Below, one piece after another: positions 1 to 13,602 of a stretch of 64,000 bases of DNA. The translations under genes were made by a program, and so were the position numbers. This DNA is from Paulownia fortunei. Its lineage: Eukaryota > Streptophyta > Magnoliopsida > Lamiales > Paulowniaceae. The number at the start of each line of letters is the position of its first letter. Within the stretch, counting starts at the first letter, position 1. The stretch spans positions 15,306,868 to 15,370,867 of the forward strand of contig CM033124.1 in the NCBI GenBank assembly GCA_019321725.1, given 5' to 3'. Below the pieces are notes generated by a model that saw nothing but the letters and a program-made list of their open reading frames with translations, was not told where the DNA came from and did no database searches.

Positions 1-3000
1 CTATGATCAGTTTCCTCCTTTGCAAAACAGAAGCAGCAATTGCATAAAGCAATAGATCATCTGTAGGAGGGGCTCGCTGCCTTATCCTGCTCCATGCCGA
101 CTTCCCAATTCCAGCCCTAATTGCAGCCTGATCAGCCCACATAACCTCCCAAAGGCACAGAATTTGCTCAAAAGTTAGTTCCCTTCTAAAGAGTACCACC
201 ACCATTCTGTAGACGAAAAAGCAATCCTCAGCCTGGAGTTCTTCCAGGTGCCTGTAAAGATGTGCATCTTTATATTTGATGATTTTGGAAACAATGTTCA
301 GCTGCCTTCGAATACCCACTTCATCAAGCCTGAAATTATGACGAGCCTTCTTCATGAAACCAACGAAACACCAGAAAGCTTCATTATCCTCGGTTATCAC
401 ACTAATTATGGGAGAAAGTAGATCACTCATTCCCTGGCAATAGCCAATTTCAGGGTCATAAAGAGCATAGGCTTCAAGAATGGCAACTAAACGGGCAGCA
501 TGGAAGATCCTCCCAGGCTCAAGGTGATCATAATCCTTCAATCCCACAACCTCAGCAAAATGCCGTGCTTTGGCTTCAGAAACTGCAGCCTGGACAGGGG
601 AGTATGCTAGCCATTCTCCATTAGCCCGAATGGCATCAAGGCGGATAATTCTCTGCCAGGTAGCAAAATCTTCTGCACTGGCTGGTTTTGACTGGACTTC
701 CCATTTTGATGAAGATGAATCCTCATTAGAAGGCAAATCATGATTATTTTCCTCCATGATTTCTGTGAAGTTGAAAGTTTGACTTGCCTCAGGATCATCA
801 GAGGAGTTCGAGTCTGATGACTCCGAATCAGAGGCAACATTTGAATCTGTGAATCGTTTAGAACCAGCAAATCCATCCATCATTATGCCAGTAGGCTGGT
901 CTGAGTCCTCATCATATAGGAAGCTTTCTGCACTGGAAAGGGAATCTCTAGCGCTCACAACATCTAAAGAGTCAGGAGAACATATGCCTTCTATGAGGCT
1001 TACACCATCCCCACTGCTTCTTTCACCACTTTCATTTGTCTTAAGGAGTTCATTATTTTGTTTAAGAAGTCGGCGACATTGTTTCCGTAATTTCTCATAT
1101 TCCTTTCTGCATATAATAATAGAATGACTGTAGGAAGTCAGTATAAAAAATATTTGGATCCAAGAAATCAACTAATCTAACTTAGATGAAGTAAAACTTA
1201 ATAAATTAATAAATGAGAGAAGGAGACGACAGCGGCCTTTTCTTTGTGTGTGCTTGTGTTTCGGGGGGTTGGGTTTGAATTGAAGGTACGAAGAAGGAGA
1301 AGTCAAGTATGTAACGGCACCTTTTCTTGGTTCTAATAATCTCTCTTTCCTCTTTGGAACTGGTTAGGTCATAGCTGCAAAAAAAGGAAAAAGGAAAAAT
1401 AAAGAAACACAACTGTAACAATATGATGAGTATTTACAGCCAAAATAAATTTACACAAGCCATGTTTATGAATTTACTTTTGTTCTTTCGTTTTTTTGTT
1501 TGGGCTATTTTTTATTTTTTTTATTTTTGGGGTGTGTGTGTGTGTTGGGGGGGGGGGGGGGGGGGTGGAAGTGGGAGGATGTGTGTGTGTGGAGGTGGGA
1601 GGACCAAGTCTCATTAAGTGGAGGATGCACAAAAAAGATCCATGTAATGTTTACAAGTGCAATGTTTCCATTAAAGTAGAAATATTGACAATAAATAATA
1701 TGGTGTGAATGCACTTGGTATAAGATAATGTCAAAATTACAAAATAAAAAAGGAAACCTAAGTCATCAAATAAGAGACCCAAGAAAAAGTACAGCGCTGC
1801 CTTCTTGAGAAATTAGTCATGGTTGAACTTGAACCAATCTTTTTTCTTCATCTTCTTGCATTGTGAACTCGTTTTATGAGAGGCTTTCTCTCAAGTACAA
1901 TATGATCGGTGTCCTTTCAGGTCTAAACCCAAATCCATTAAACTACTAAAGAAAAATTCTAAAACAAATCTGGATAACATAGTTTAGGCACAGCAAAGAC
2001 ATTCTGATAAATAATCCAGAATGTGAATCAACTTACACTCCAAGAAGAAATGGCCAAACCTCAGGCCGGATGCTCTGATCAACACCCTATATAAAAGCAA
2101 TTAGAAAAATAAAATTCATATGGTCAGGTTTAACAAGATCAATGTTCATTAAAAATGGAGAAAACTTGAAACTACATGAAAGCACGACTCACTCCACTGC
2201 GAACTTTCTTTAAGAATTTAACTCCTTCATCACGAAGTTTTCCATCACGTGCGAACAAAGTTCTCCACTGCTTAGCTGAGAGTATGTGTTTCCGTTTTCT
2301 TCGAGACCATGGGGATTTGAGACGACCCCTGAAAATGGACAGTATTACTTATTTTTGGTTTGATAAATGAGAATCCTGAGAAGCAGTTTTTCGTGTTGCA
2401 AATTTTTTAGGTGAAAGCATATGCGTTGGCAATTCATGAGTGCAAAATTTTCTATCATGATCATATCAAGCTGTACATTAATATGAAGGCAAACAACCAT
2501 AAATAACAGAGTGATCCTCATTGCAAAAATGAGATGATGGAAATAATCAAGTTTCACAAATAGTTAGAAAGACAAACCACGTTATATATGAGCCACAACA
2601 TTACTAGCTTAAGGACCACAACAAAAAGCTCATTTTCCACCTAATTTTCCCGCAAGTTAATTTCAAAGTAGACATTATTCTTGTAGCAATTTTAGCAGCC
2701 TTAAAAGAGAAAGAGAGAGATATTTTACCAAGAAGCAGCTTAAAAATGATAGGCCAACAGCAGATGATTTGGCAGCCAATAATGACACACAAAAGTTTGC
2801 TGACTTCAACCAAAAGATATCTATTGGTTTTTATGCAGGTAGAGCTTCCCGAAAAGAATCGTAGCAATCCTAGGTACAAAAACAATATAAACTACATACA
2901 ATTTTTATAATAAATATCAAGACTTGGTAAACCTTGAGAACATACAATCTTAATCTTAAATGCCAAAAAGGTCATAGCAAATGAAAAGTTTGTTTTCACT

Positions 3001-4410
3001 ACACCACAGAAAAGCATGTTCCTCTTAATAAATGACTCCTAGAGCCCTAAAGATCATACAGCTTTTAATTAAACAATAAGAGAAAAAAGTCATATAACTA
3101 GGTAAAATAACAGATAATGAGGACATGGGAACATATGTTGTGTGCCAACCAACAACAAATAAATGAACAACACATCTACTGGAGTTATGGTCATGTCGGG
3201 CAAACCCAGATAGAAGATCTCTATCCTGGGTACTTAAAGCAGCCTTATCTCTCCCACAATATATGCTAATATATACAAATATCGTTCTCGTAATCCAGAT
3301 GACATTTGACCATTCAAATATCAGGAAAACCCCAAATCCTTGACCTATAGCATGACAAGAAGCAGGGAGAGGTAGAGCATGTCAAAACCAAGGGAATCCT
3401 CATAGCCAAAAGTCACCACTTCAACCTCTCCAATGAAGTATTAAACCATCAAAATAAAAAAGTTGATCCTGGTCACAATGCTCAATTTTCTAGCCTGCAC
3501 ATCACTACTCAGTTGTAGATTTGAATTGTGCAACCTGCGTTAACATTGAACTTTTAATCCTCCATTTTGTGTAAGGAAAGTGCAGGTAAAATATTACTCA
3601 TTACATTAAGTCTTGGCAAGAGGTCAACCGATCATTCCAGTACAAGCAAGAATTTTCCCTTCATTTCATTTTCCTACGCTGGACTAATTTATGAAGTATA
3701 AATATCCATTACTCACTCTCAGAGGTCTTCCAATTTACTGGTTCTAAAACCTCAATAGCAAATGCCTAGCATATACATTATAATTTTCCCATAATCCAAA
3801 TTAAAGGGCAAATAAAACAAGCCTTGTCATCTATTGAACACTATATGAAATACTACACCAAGTCAATATACCAAAGTCTTTACGCTGTCTTTGACTAATA
3901 AGAAAATTCAATACTATTAGTATCTAATTAACATGGCAAATCCAGATTTCTCGCCCTATTCCACTCCCAAAAGCAACTAAACTTGAAAAAGAACACTGCA
4001 ACTGAAGCTTATTAACACCTATAATCGAAGCATAAAAAAGGAAGCTTGCATATATGTATTGAGCTGCAGTGAAGTAACATATTGAGCTGAAGAATAAGAA
4101 CAGAGAAGGTTACAAAAAAAAATCAAATTTTTGGAAATATTAGATCAAGATCTGAACTTAAGTATGAGATAAGGGAATAATTACTCAAAAATATAAAAGG
4201 AAGTAACTTTAGAGAGGGAAAGAGGAAGACTAACCGATCGGAAGAAGAAGAACAAGAAGCTGGTGAGAAGTTGTTGGAGGCTACTATGAATAGAACCGAT
4301 CTCAAATGAATCCACGATGAGGATAATGGTGAAGACGGCGTATTTGAGGAAGATGACGGTGGCGAAGAGTTTGACGATGACGAAGTTTGACTCCGTCTTA
4401 GAGCTCTCAT
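1..4410 (-). CDS. Rab GTPase-activating protein, TBC domain (GYP7/TBC1D15-like), 5' part
   Basis: The product stimulates GTP hydrolysis by Rab GTPases in membrane traffic. Exons read on the minus strand are 4235-4410, 2193-2328, 2037-2086, 1321-1374 and 1-1106, all with GT-AG borders and matching phases. The last exon runs off the left edge, so about 507 residues are visible and the C-terminus is missing. Residues 1-60 are serine-rich, followed by a basic stretch (WSRRKRKH) and the start of the TBC domain (IRPEVWPFLLGVYDL). An acidic, serine-rich insert lies inside the domain, as is usual in the GYP7 class. Both catalytic fingers are present: the arginine finger IRLDAIR (IxxDxxR, about residues 293-299) and the glutamine finger YCQGM (about 361-365). 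Intron 1 is 1.9 kb. Family assignment is firm; the Rab target cannot be told from sequence. The start is the first ATG of the serine-rich exon. Confidence 0.93.
1547..1565. repeat. G19 homopolymer next to a GT repeat, in a TBC-gene intron
   Basis: An uninterrupted run of 19 G follows a GT microsatellite (about 1532-1546) inside the intron between exons 3 and 4 of the TBC gene. On the transcribed strand the pre-mRNA would read as a C-run. Exact length is probably uncertain, because such runs are error-prone in sequencing. Confidence 0.9.
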
Positions 4411-4537
4411 CTATTGAAAACCTTCTCTTTTTCTTTGTTTTTCACAAATTTACGTAATAAGTAACTCTCCCTAAGGTTATCAGAAGTTTTTTGGCGATAA
4501 TTCGTACTCGTTATTCTTTCTCTGCTTTTTCTGTTTT

Positions 4538-4711
4538 TTACCTAGTTGTGTAGAACACGGCGGCGGCCAAGGCGAGGCCAGCAAACGCCGTAAAGGCGAG
4601 GGTTACACCGCCATTCTCCGCCGCTTCCTTCCAGAATCCACCGCCGATAATCACCGCTCTGCTTCTCTGAATGATGCTGCTGCCTACGGCTCCAACCGCC
4701 GCGGCAAGCAT
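4538..4711 (-). CDS. 57-residue hydrophobic microprotein, family not recognised
   Basis: An uninterrupted 57-codon frame begins at ATG 4711 (MLAAAVGAVG) and ends with TAA at 4538. I do not recognise the family. The N-terminal part is small and mildly basic (QRSR near residue 17), then comes GGGFWKEAAENGG, then a hydrophobic segment of about 18 residues (about 36-53), and the end FYTTR. This fits a single-pass membrane protein, with mitochondrial or ER location possible. The frame is GC-rich in otherwise AT-rich surroundings and looks coding. It lies 127 bp upstream of the TBC start codon on the same strand, so it could be a separate small gene or an upstream ORF of that mRNA. The sequence AG|GTAAAA overlapping the stop resembles a splice donor, so the frame could also be a first exon. 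Confidence 0.5.
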   Translation of the reverse strand: MLAAAVGAVGSSIIQRSRAVIIGGGFWKEAAENGGVTLAFTAFAGLALAAAVFYTTR

Positions 4712-6774
4712 GGGTTGGAGATCTGAGACCTGGGATTCTAAAAGACGCCGAGTGGATTATGTACCATTAACCAACTCAAAACAACACAATTGCTTTGATG
4801 CTTTTTCTACTTTACTTTGTTGTTGTGCTATTTATTGGTTTTCTCCTTTGTCTTTTCTCAGTCATATCTATCTACTGATTCTCTCTCTCTATATATACAC
4901 ACATACATACGTATATATATATATATGTGTGTGTGTGTGTATGTATTCGGCGCGGATTTTCTATACAGAAATTTTGGGGAAATACTTACCCTTATATTAT
5001 TAAAGTGGTGGTGTTACGAGGGCAGGTGGTAAATTCTGGTTCCGCATTGACACGGCGTCGTATTGTGGTAACTTTAAATATGGTTTATGACCAATAATCA
5101 AATTGGGAATAGTTTAAGTGACTTTGGTTGCTTTATTTGTTTTCTAGCAAGAGTTTATTTGTGAAATATTATCATTTGTTGCGTCAAGCATTTAGCATAA
5201 TACGTGTAAATTACACTTTCACTATTTAGATTTCTAATATTATTACATAAATTATATAATTACTTTAAGTAAAATGACTGATTACATCAAAATCAAACAC
5301 GATACTAAATATAAATAAATAATTAAGTAAAATAAATAATAATATACTTGTAAAATTTTGAACATGAACATTCATTACAAAAATTAGGTACCATTTACAA
5401 AAAAAAAGTATAATTCATCATTGCAGTTGGTTTATTTCAAATAAAAATTTGCGATATAAATTAATCTTTTCATCAAATACAAATTAAAAAACCTTTGGCA
5501 TTAAAATGCTAAGAAAATGCACATTGAATAATTATTTATTAGACTTTTATTTCTTTGAATGCGCCGTTCTCGTCTTACTTCTCACTTGTGAGATGTGAAA
5601 ATGGATTTAAAGATCATATTTGTAAATGTGTTTTTGGCGATTTTATGGACTTATGAGTAAAAACAATCATGACCAATGGCAATTCTAGAAAACAATCATA
5701 ACTCTTAAAATTTGTAATACAAGATTTATTCGAGATAATTTAAGAATAATTCAATATTTTTTTATATAATAAATTTTATTTTTATAATACACAATTAATT
5801 AAATAATATACCGAAATAAATATTTTATTATTTTATAAAAAAATAATATATTTACGTTCGAAGATTCTCAATAAATTGTCTATAAAAATTATTATATTTA
5901 ATAAAATTATATATTTATATTGAAAAATAGAAAAAAATTAATATAATATAATTTTATTAAAATAAAAATAAAAATAGAGAATAATCAATTTATTAATGAA
6001 AAGTTTGAAAAAAATTTATCACATCGATAAATGATATATACGAAATTTCAACGACTTATTCAATTATTTTTTAAAAATGGGAGAATTTTGTTATTTTGTG
6101 TACGGTTGGACTTCAAATTTGAACATTTGGCGACAGAAACTTTCCCCCTATCAAGCCCTTAATAGAAAATCTCACCTGTCATCTGAATCGACGAAAGTGA
6201 AGGCCACTTGAATATATATACTTGTGCTGAATGCAGATTTCAGTCCACCATTTGAAAATCTTAGTCCAAGCTCAACGCGGTGGATGTAAAATTCCACCAA
6301 TTCAAGCACACATTTAAAAGAAAAATGAAAAATTAATTAACACTAAGAAGATGAAAGAAGACAAGTACTAATTCATAATCGATATATGCAAAAGGAAATC
6401 AATTCAGACTAAAATAAAAAGGTTGCCAAAGGCATATTCGTATTTGCACAAACTGCTTCTTTCCCTGTAGGCAGAGGAATGGCGCAAAAATTCTAATCTT
6501 TTCTTACCCAACTATTCATACACTGTTGACCAACCACTGCTACCAAGGGATTGATGAAAAGCCAGAAAAGAAATGAACAGCTTAAAAGCTCACATTTAGT
6601 TAAAATGTTTCAAAAGAACCTTCCTTGCAGCAGCATAAGTATGAAAAGACACTCAATCCAGATACTTTTATTAATAGATTAATAAAATTCCATATTTGTG
6701 TGTAATATTAATCCAATACAAAATAACTATGCTGATTCATCAAGAAACTCCAGTGAAAATAGTCATGCATGAAC
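4712..6774. other. Intergenic region between the microprotein and 6PGL
   Basis: About 2 kb of mostly AT-rich DNA. It holds a compound microsatellite near 4891-4944 (CT, then TA, then GT). From about 5200 to 6100 it is extremely AT-rich with no credible coding frame. The stretch 6200-6774 is probably 3' flank and 3' UTR of the 6PGL gene, which is read toward it from the right. Confidence 0.7.
4891..4944. repeat. Compound (CT)n(TA)n(GT)n microsatellite
   Basis: A short CT tract is followed by alternating TA and a GT tract ending before TATTCGG. It lies upstream of the microprotein and TBC gene on their strand, about 200 bp before the microprotein ATG. Confidence 0.85.
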
Positions 6775-9136
6775 CTACAGTTTCGAAGCTGCTTCCTTGT
6801 CCAAAAACCATGTCAAATCTCCTTCTGGTGCGACCAGTTGCACTGGGAGCACCTCTGAATTTGAAACATCACTGAGTGCGGTATACACTGCAGTGGCTTT
6901 ACTGGCACCTGCTACCACAAGGGCAACATTTGCCGATGAATTTATAACTGGGAGAGTGAAGGAAATCCTTTCTGGAGGAGGTTTAGGCGAATCCTTGATA
7001 GAAGAAACCCACTTCTCATTTTCTTGAACAAGAGGATGTCCAGGAAACAAAGAAGCAATGTGGCCGTCAGGGCCCATACCCATTAGCATAAGATCAAATT
7101 TCGGGAACCCACTACTCTGAGATTGATCTAGTATATTAGTTTTCACCAAATGCTTGAGGCAGGTCTCATAATCATCTGCTGCACCCTCTGCTGACAATGC
7201 ATCATTTATGGCATAGACATTACCAGCAGGAATTGGAACCTGTAATAGGAAACGGAGATGGAAAGGATTTTTCACATACACTATATGTCGTTAATAGCTA
7301 AATCTCATCCATATATACAACAACTAAATGATCTGCACTCTTTGATACAAAAAAAATCATATAATTTTGCAAAGCCACCAGCCTTATGGTCTCAGAAAAT
7401 TGCAAATAAAGACTACCATATCCCATTTGTCTCTATTCGCTCACTCAGGGCAGGCAAAACTGCTGGATCTACGAGTCTGAAAACAATAATATATATTCTT
7501 TGTGGAGCAGATAAAGACAAAACAATCAGACGGCACAATAAAAAAAATGGATCAAATGAGTACGAAACAGTTCTTTTGCACATTCAGTCAAGGTAAAGTG
7601 TATATTTGGGTTCCTGTACTCCAATAGTTTTAATCTAACTCTAGTATCTCTCCCCGAGTTATAATGGCACATTATCAAAGCATTTGGAACGAAATAGTAA
7701 ACACCAAATGCAAACCAATTTCTCAATGTCGAAATTTTCGTTCCAGGGCTCAATTTCTATGTAAACAAAAGTAATGCAAGATAGTACCTTGCACATACCT
7801 AAACAGTCAAATCATTGGATAAATACAGCTAGACACTAACTTGTTCATCACCATTTGGATAATTTGAAAACATTGAAATAAATGTATTGGTACTAAAATT
7901 AGATAAGTCTACCTTTTTTTTTTATTACTAGATATATCTAAAGTATATCTGAACCACACATCATACCATTGTCTCTTTCTATGCTTTCAAGTTCAAAGCT
8001 TTACACCAAAACAAATATTTCCAGTTTTTTGAAACCAAATTAAAGGCACATTCTTAAATTAACGAGTCTGCTAAAAATCTTTTACCAGCCCCAATCTTGC
8101 AGTAGGAAGTAGCATTCCCCAAGCACATCCCTAAACACAAAGATAATATCTTTTATTAAAGAAAAGAATACCTTTGATAGAAACTCATTGTAGGCAAGGA
8201 GATAATTGCTATCAGGATGATCCTTAGGCACCACTCTCTCATCCACCCAAAACACATGCCATTTTGACCAATCCACTGAATCAATGTACGGCTGCTCCAC
8301 TAATTTCCTGGAATTCCATCACCAAACACAACGTCAAAAAACATTTTTTTTTCTTTTTTCTTAAAAAAAAATATTTTCCATTCCCAAATTCAATGTACTG
8401 TTCTTGCTATTAACCTTTCAAACACTAATGCAAATGAGAGGTGCAAAATTAAGTTAATTTATGCAAAAAACATATGGATTGCTTTGAAAAACATAAGCTT
8501 CAAAATATCATCATAAGCTGATTAAAACCATAAAACTTTACAGTATAATTTATATTTTTGGAATTATGCTACGTATATTCTTGTAAAACTTTAGATAGTA
8601 CTACATACTATTGCAAGATAAGCAAACAATCATTTTGAGAGGGAGGAGTTAAAAAAACAGAAAAAAAAATAAAAATTAATAAGAAGAAGAAGAAGAAGAA
8701 TGTCGTCTTATCGAAAATAATCAATAAAATTGCTGTAACATGGTCCATAGATGGAAAGAAAAAAAAAAAGCAAGTTTATTTACCTGAGAGACTTAACAAG
8801 AGAACCACCGGAGAAAACAACGGTAAACGAGTCCCTCTCTTGAGAAACTTTATTCGCTAGATCGGCGGCGTATTTCGCGAGCGACACCGCCAGATCTTCC
8901 TCCGTGTCAAACACTTTGACTTTTCCTTTGCTCTTCGGAGTTACAATCTCAGCCATTGATGCTTTTGTTCTTCCACACCTGAAACTCGAGGAATTCGAAT
9001 TCAGTCTGAGAGAGTTAAAAGCGGATTTAACGGCGAAGAATTGAGAAGTCAACGGAATGTACGGCAGCGATCGGGTAAAAAAAGAACTCGGGAGAGTGCG
9101 CAGGTTAGGAGAGAGGGCGCGGCAGGTGGAGGCCAT
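6775..9136 (-). CDS. 6-phosphogluconolactonase, plastid/peroxisome dual-targeted type (PGL3-like)
   Basis: The enzyme hydrolyses 6-phosphogluconolactone to 6-phosphogluconate, step two of the oxidative pentose phosphate pathway. Exons are 8784-9136, 8172-8307 and 6775-7239, giving 317 residues, the usual plant plastid length. Residues 1-60 are Ser/Arg-rich and poor in acids, a chloroplast transit peptide. Domain motifs follow in order: VVFSGGSL, WVDERVVPKDHPDSN and GMGPDGHIASLFPGHP (about 217-232). The C-terminus is exactly SKL, a type 1 peroxisome signal. The Arabidopsis orthologue PGL3 is known to reach both plastids and peroxisomes, so this fits. I chose ATG 9136 (MASTCRAL); an in-frame ATG at 9190 lies upstream of a TATA box and is less likely. 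ATG 8956 (MAEIV) would give a form without transit peptide. Confidence 0.95.
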
Positions 9137-9156
9137 GCGCCGTGAGCAGAGCGGGG

Positions 9157-9166
9157 AATATATATA
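9157..9166 (-). promoter_or_regulatory. TATA box of the 6PGL gene
   Basis: TATATATATT reads on the minus strand, 21 bp upstream of ATG 9136 and downstream of the in-frame ATG at 9190. If it works at the usual 25-35 bp distance, transcription would begin at or just after ATG 9136. This bears on which start codon is used. Confidence 0.55.
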
Positions 9167-9457
9167 GTGGGAAGTAGGGGGAGGGGCCACTACCGGCGAC
9201 TATGGGGGGCGTAGAGTGAGAGTGGTTGGGGAGAGAGTGGGGGTGGGGGACGATGAAGACACGTGGGGAGCGTGCGAGTTTTACAACGTTATGCTTTGTT
9301 TGGTTGTACTTTCGTTTTCTTTCTCGAATTTGTTAAATATTTGTTAATAAGTAATATTAAAAAATATATGTATATTTTTGTTTGATACTGAAAATCTATT
9401 TTCGTATAAAATATTTTACTATTATGATGATTATCATGCATTTTTTTAAAAATTTAA

Positions 9458-10992
<1,535 letters not shown>

Positions 10993-12342
10993 AGTGCTGG
11001 GTGGATTGGTTATTGTTGCTTGCTTTTGTTAGATTTATGTGAACTACTTAATGTGGCTTTTGCTGATAGACATTTTAAAATTTTGATGTAGCTCAGTCCC
11101 TTCAATAATTTACGATCAGATGCCCCAAACCTCTATTATTCTGTCAGTACTGATTAAAATTGAGTTGCCTTGTAGTTTTACAGTGTTCCTTCTTTTTCTT
11201 TTTAAATAAATTGCATTTTGGTTGCTATTGTGGTATTGTTATCAAGTTATTTGAAAATTTGGAGATTAATTTGCTCTGCCTTGGGTATATCTTTTGCTTG
11301 GCTAGTGGTTTGAGAAGTCGTGTATTATAATAGACTGCATGTTTTGTGTAGTTCTTAAGGGGGAGGTATGATATTGTAGCCCCCCCTGCTTAATGTGAAA
11401 TATTAAGCAACCTTGAGAAACTACAATTCTGCTGCGACCTTGCTGTGATACCAATGAACCGACGTTTCTTGAAAAAAAGTTTTTCCAATTGATTATTTTC
11501 TTGTTCTTTCTTTATTTTTTGATCATTTTTTGGTTGGCATTTCATAAGTGTCAGCCAGAAGTGGTACAAGGCTTGCAATAAGACCAACAAAAGGTTCGTA
11601 ACTGGCAGAGGTGTCCGTGGGTTGGGTTTATTTCACAAATAGATGTTATATATATATATATATATATATATGATGTGGAATACAAGATTAAAAGGTCGGA
11701 CTAGGAGCTGTGGTAGCAAATTTGTGATCTAATGAGGTCCATCGTTGAATTTATATATCTGCTTAGTTTTACTTTTGGGTTGAAGTTTTATCCAATCTGT
11801 GATTCAAGTCACGCTTAGTTCAAGTCACTCTCCTTGATTATAAACTTAGAAGTAAATAAATAAATAACTCGATTTGAATCAAGTCTTAAACATCTAGTTT
11901 TACCGTAAATGAACAATTATTAAAATAGATAAATTACTATATAAATGAACTTCGAACTTAAATTTTATTAAATATAAAAGACTTGGCAACCTTACCGTGA
12001 CCGTCCATATAGGTAGCACGAAATCTATTGAATTCCGAAATCCATGAGCCCTCTCATAGGAGAAAACCACCACCAACACCAATCTCCTCTCTCTCTCTCT
12101 TGCTTTTGCTTCCCAACAGCCTGCTTTCCCGTAGGTTGGGAGAAAGGGAAGGGGAAAAAATATTTGGGAGAAAAAGAAAAAAACAAAGCAAAACAAAGAG
12201 AATCCCCCTCTCCCCCAACCCATCCAAATTATGCGATTTTCAGGCGTCAACAAAGCATCACAGCCATCGATTCCTTCCCTCTTTACACCACAACAGCGAC
12301 GGCCGCCGCCATATCTTCGCCGTCGCCGCCCCACGACAATCT
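10993..12342. other. Intergenic region, 3' flank of ubiquitin-eL40 and leader of the membrane-protein gene
   Basis: The first few hundred bases are the likely 3' UTR of the ubiquitin gene. A TA microsatellite lies at 11646-11671. From about 12080 the sequence turns CT-rich and GC-richer and is probably 5' UTR of the next gene. No coding frame of its own is convincing. Confidence 0.65.
11646..11671. repeat. (TA)n microsatellite
   Basis: An uninterrupted run of 13 TA units lies in the spacer between the ubiquitin-eL40 and membrane-protein genes. Confidence 0.9.
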
Positions 12343-13374
12343 ATGAGAAAGCTCCTCTACCGCCACCCTGATGGCCTGGCATTGTTGCTACCACCTATCT
12401 CTTCACCATCGCCTTCTCCATCCCCGTCGCTGCAGTTCCCAGATTTCTTCTCTTCTATTCCGGTCGCTAAAAGCGCATTTGATTTAGCAACGCTTTCTTT
12501 CATCGCAGGCCTCCTTCTCCTCTCCCTCCTCGCTTTCTCCTTCATTTTCTACCTGCGTCTAAGATCACACCGTCTACACCATCTAGAAAACTTCAATTCT
12601 CTCTGGACCGTCAGATTGCTTCTCGTATCATTAGCCTCCGTTTGGGCTATTAATGAGATTTTGCGTCTGCCATTGGTACGTAGAAGTTACCTCTACCCTT
12701 TTTTGCCTTTCATAACCCTACCACAACAAGCCAATATTTGTAAAGTTCACGTTGTTCTCTCTCTCGGCCTCTTCCAACCCAGTTTCTTGGTCACCCTTCT
12801 TTTCTTGGTCAATGTTTCCATCAAGAAAAGAAAACCAAGTCGAATGTGGGCGCTGGCGTCCTTGTTGATGGTTTGTACTCCGATTACGTTGTTGCAGATA
12901 GCCTTTGTCTACTTTTCGCCATTGGAGGGGAAAATGCCGAGGTTCATGCATGGCAGCTCTGTCCTTGGAAATGACCCGTTTGGGAACAGAGCGGTGCTAT
13001 GCACATATCCATTTTTCAGCTGCGTAATATTCGGAGCCTTCACGGTTGCATACGCAATGGCTTTCTTGTTGTCGTGCTGGAGGGTGATGGCATTAGTGAT
13101 CAATAAGGGCATAAGGAATCGAATCAACATGCTGGCCACCGCCGTGATGGTGGCGCTGTCGGTGCAGATTGTCTGCCTCAGCCTGTCGTGGCTGTGGATG
13201 CCAGAGGACGCTGAGTATGGCTTTCTGGTGCTCGCCATGTTCCTTTTCGTTACGGGGAGCATGGCTGTTGGGGAGGTTATTTTGGTGATTAAGCCCATCA
13301 CAGATGCGTTGGCCGCAGGCGCCGATTTGCGGCGGCGGCCAGCGGAGGACGCAGAAGAGAGCCCGAGTTTGTAG
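12343..13374 (+). CDS. Intronless seven-span plant membrane protein, function unknown
   Basis: A single exon encodes 343 residues beginning MRKLLYRHPDG. Seven hydrophobic segments are visible at about residues 48-71, 88-106, 134-158, 168-192, 220-246, 261-285 and 292-316. They are separated by short basic loops (LRLRSHRLHH, KKRKPSR). The N-terminus has a Ser-Pro repeat (about 20-30), and the C-terminus is a hydrophilic tail rich in Arg then Glu. The layout matches a plant-specific family of multi-pass membrane proteins that I cannot tie to a described function. There is no kinase, transporter or receptor signature. The open frame extends 105 codons upstream only from a TTG, with no in-frame ATG, so 12343 is the start. 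The CT-rich upstream sequence reads as 5' UTR. Confidence 0.85.
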   Translation: MRKLLYRHPDGLALLLPPISSPSPSPSPSLQFPDFFSSIPVAKSAFDLATLSFIAGLLLLSLLAFSFIFYLRLRSHRLHHLENFNSLWTVRLLLVSLASVWAINEILRLPLVRRSYLYPFLPFITLPQQANICKVHVVLSLGLFQPSFLVTLLFLVNVSIKKRKPSRMWALASLLMVCTPITLLQIAFVYFSPLEGKMPRFMHGSSVLGNDPFGNRAVLCTYPFFSCVIFGAFTVAYAMAFLLSCWRVMALVINKGIRNRINMLATAVMVALSVQIVCLSLSWLWMPEDAEYGFLVLAMFLFVTGSMAVGEVILVIKPITDALAAGADLRRRPAEDAEESPSL

Positions 13375-13602
13375 TGATGAGCAATGGACCATGATGGATT
13401 GCATGGTCATTTTTTTGACTTGTAAGGGTGTTTTGGTCATTTCAACGTTGGATCTTATTGCTCGTGCATGTTGGAGAAGGGGGTCCCATAATCTAAAATG
13501 TAAAAGAAAACAATTTATTTACTGTAATTTCCTATACGCCCTCTGATCTAATTTGATTTTTTCTTTTTTTTGCAAAAAATTCAATTTTTTTTTTTTTTGG
13601 TT

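Noticed and set aside
9137..9190. Longer 6PGL start at 9190
   Set aside because: A TATA box lies downstream of it, and MASTCRAL is the typical plastid start. It was kept only as an alternative.
12028..12342. Open frame continuing 105 codons upstream of the seven-span protein
   Set aside because: It begins with TTG and has no in-frame ATG; the sequence is CT-rich leader.
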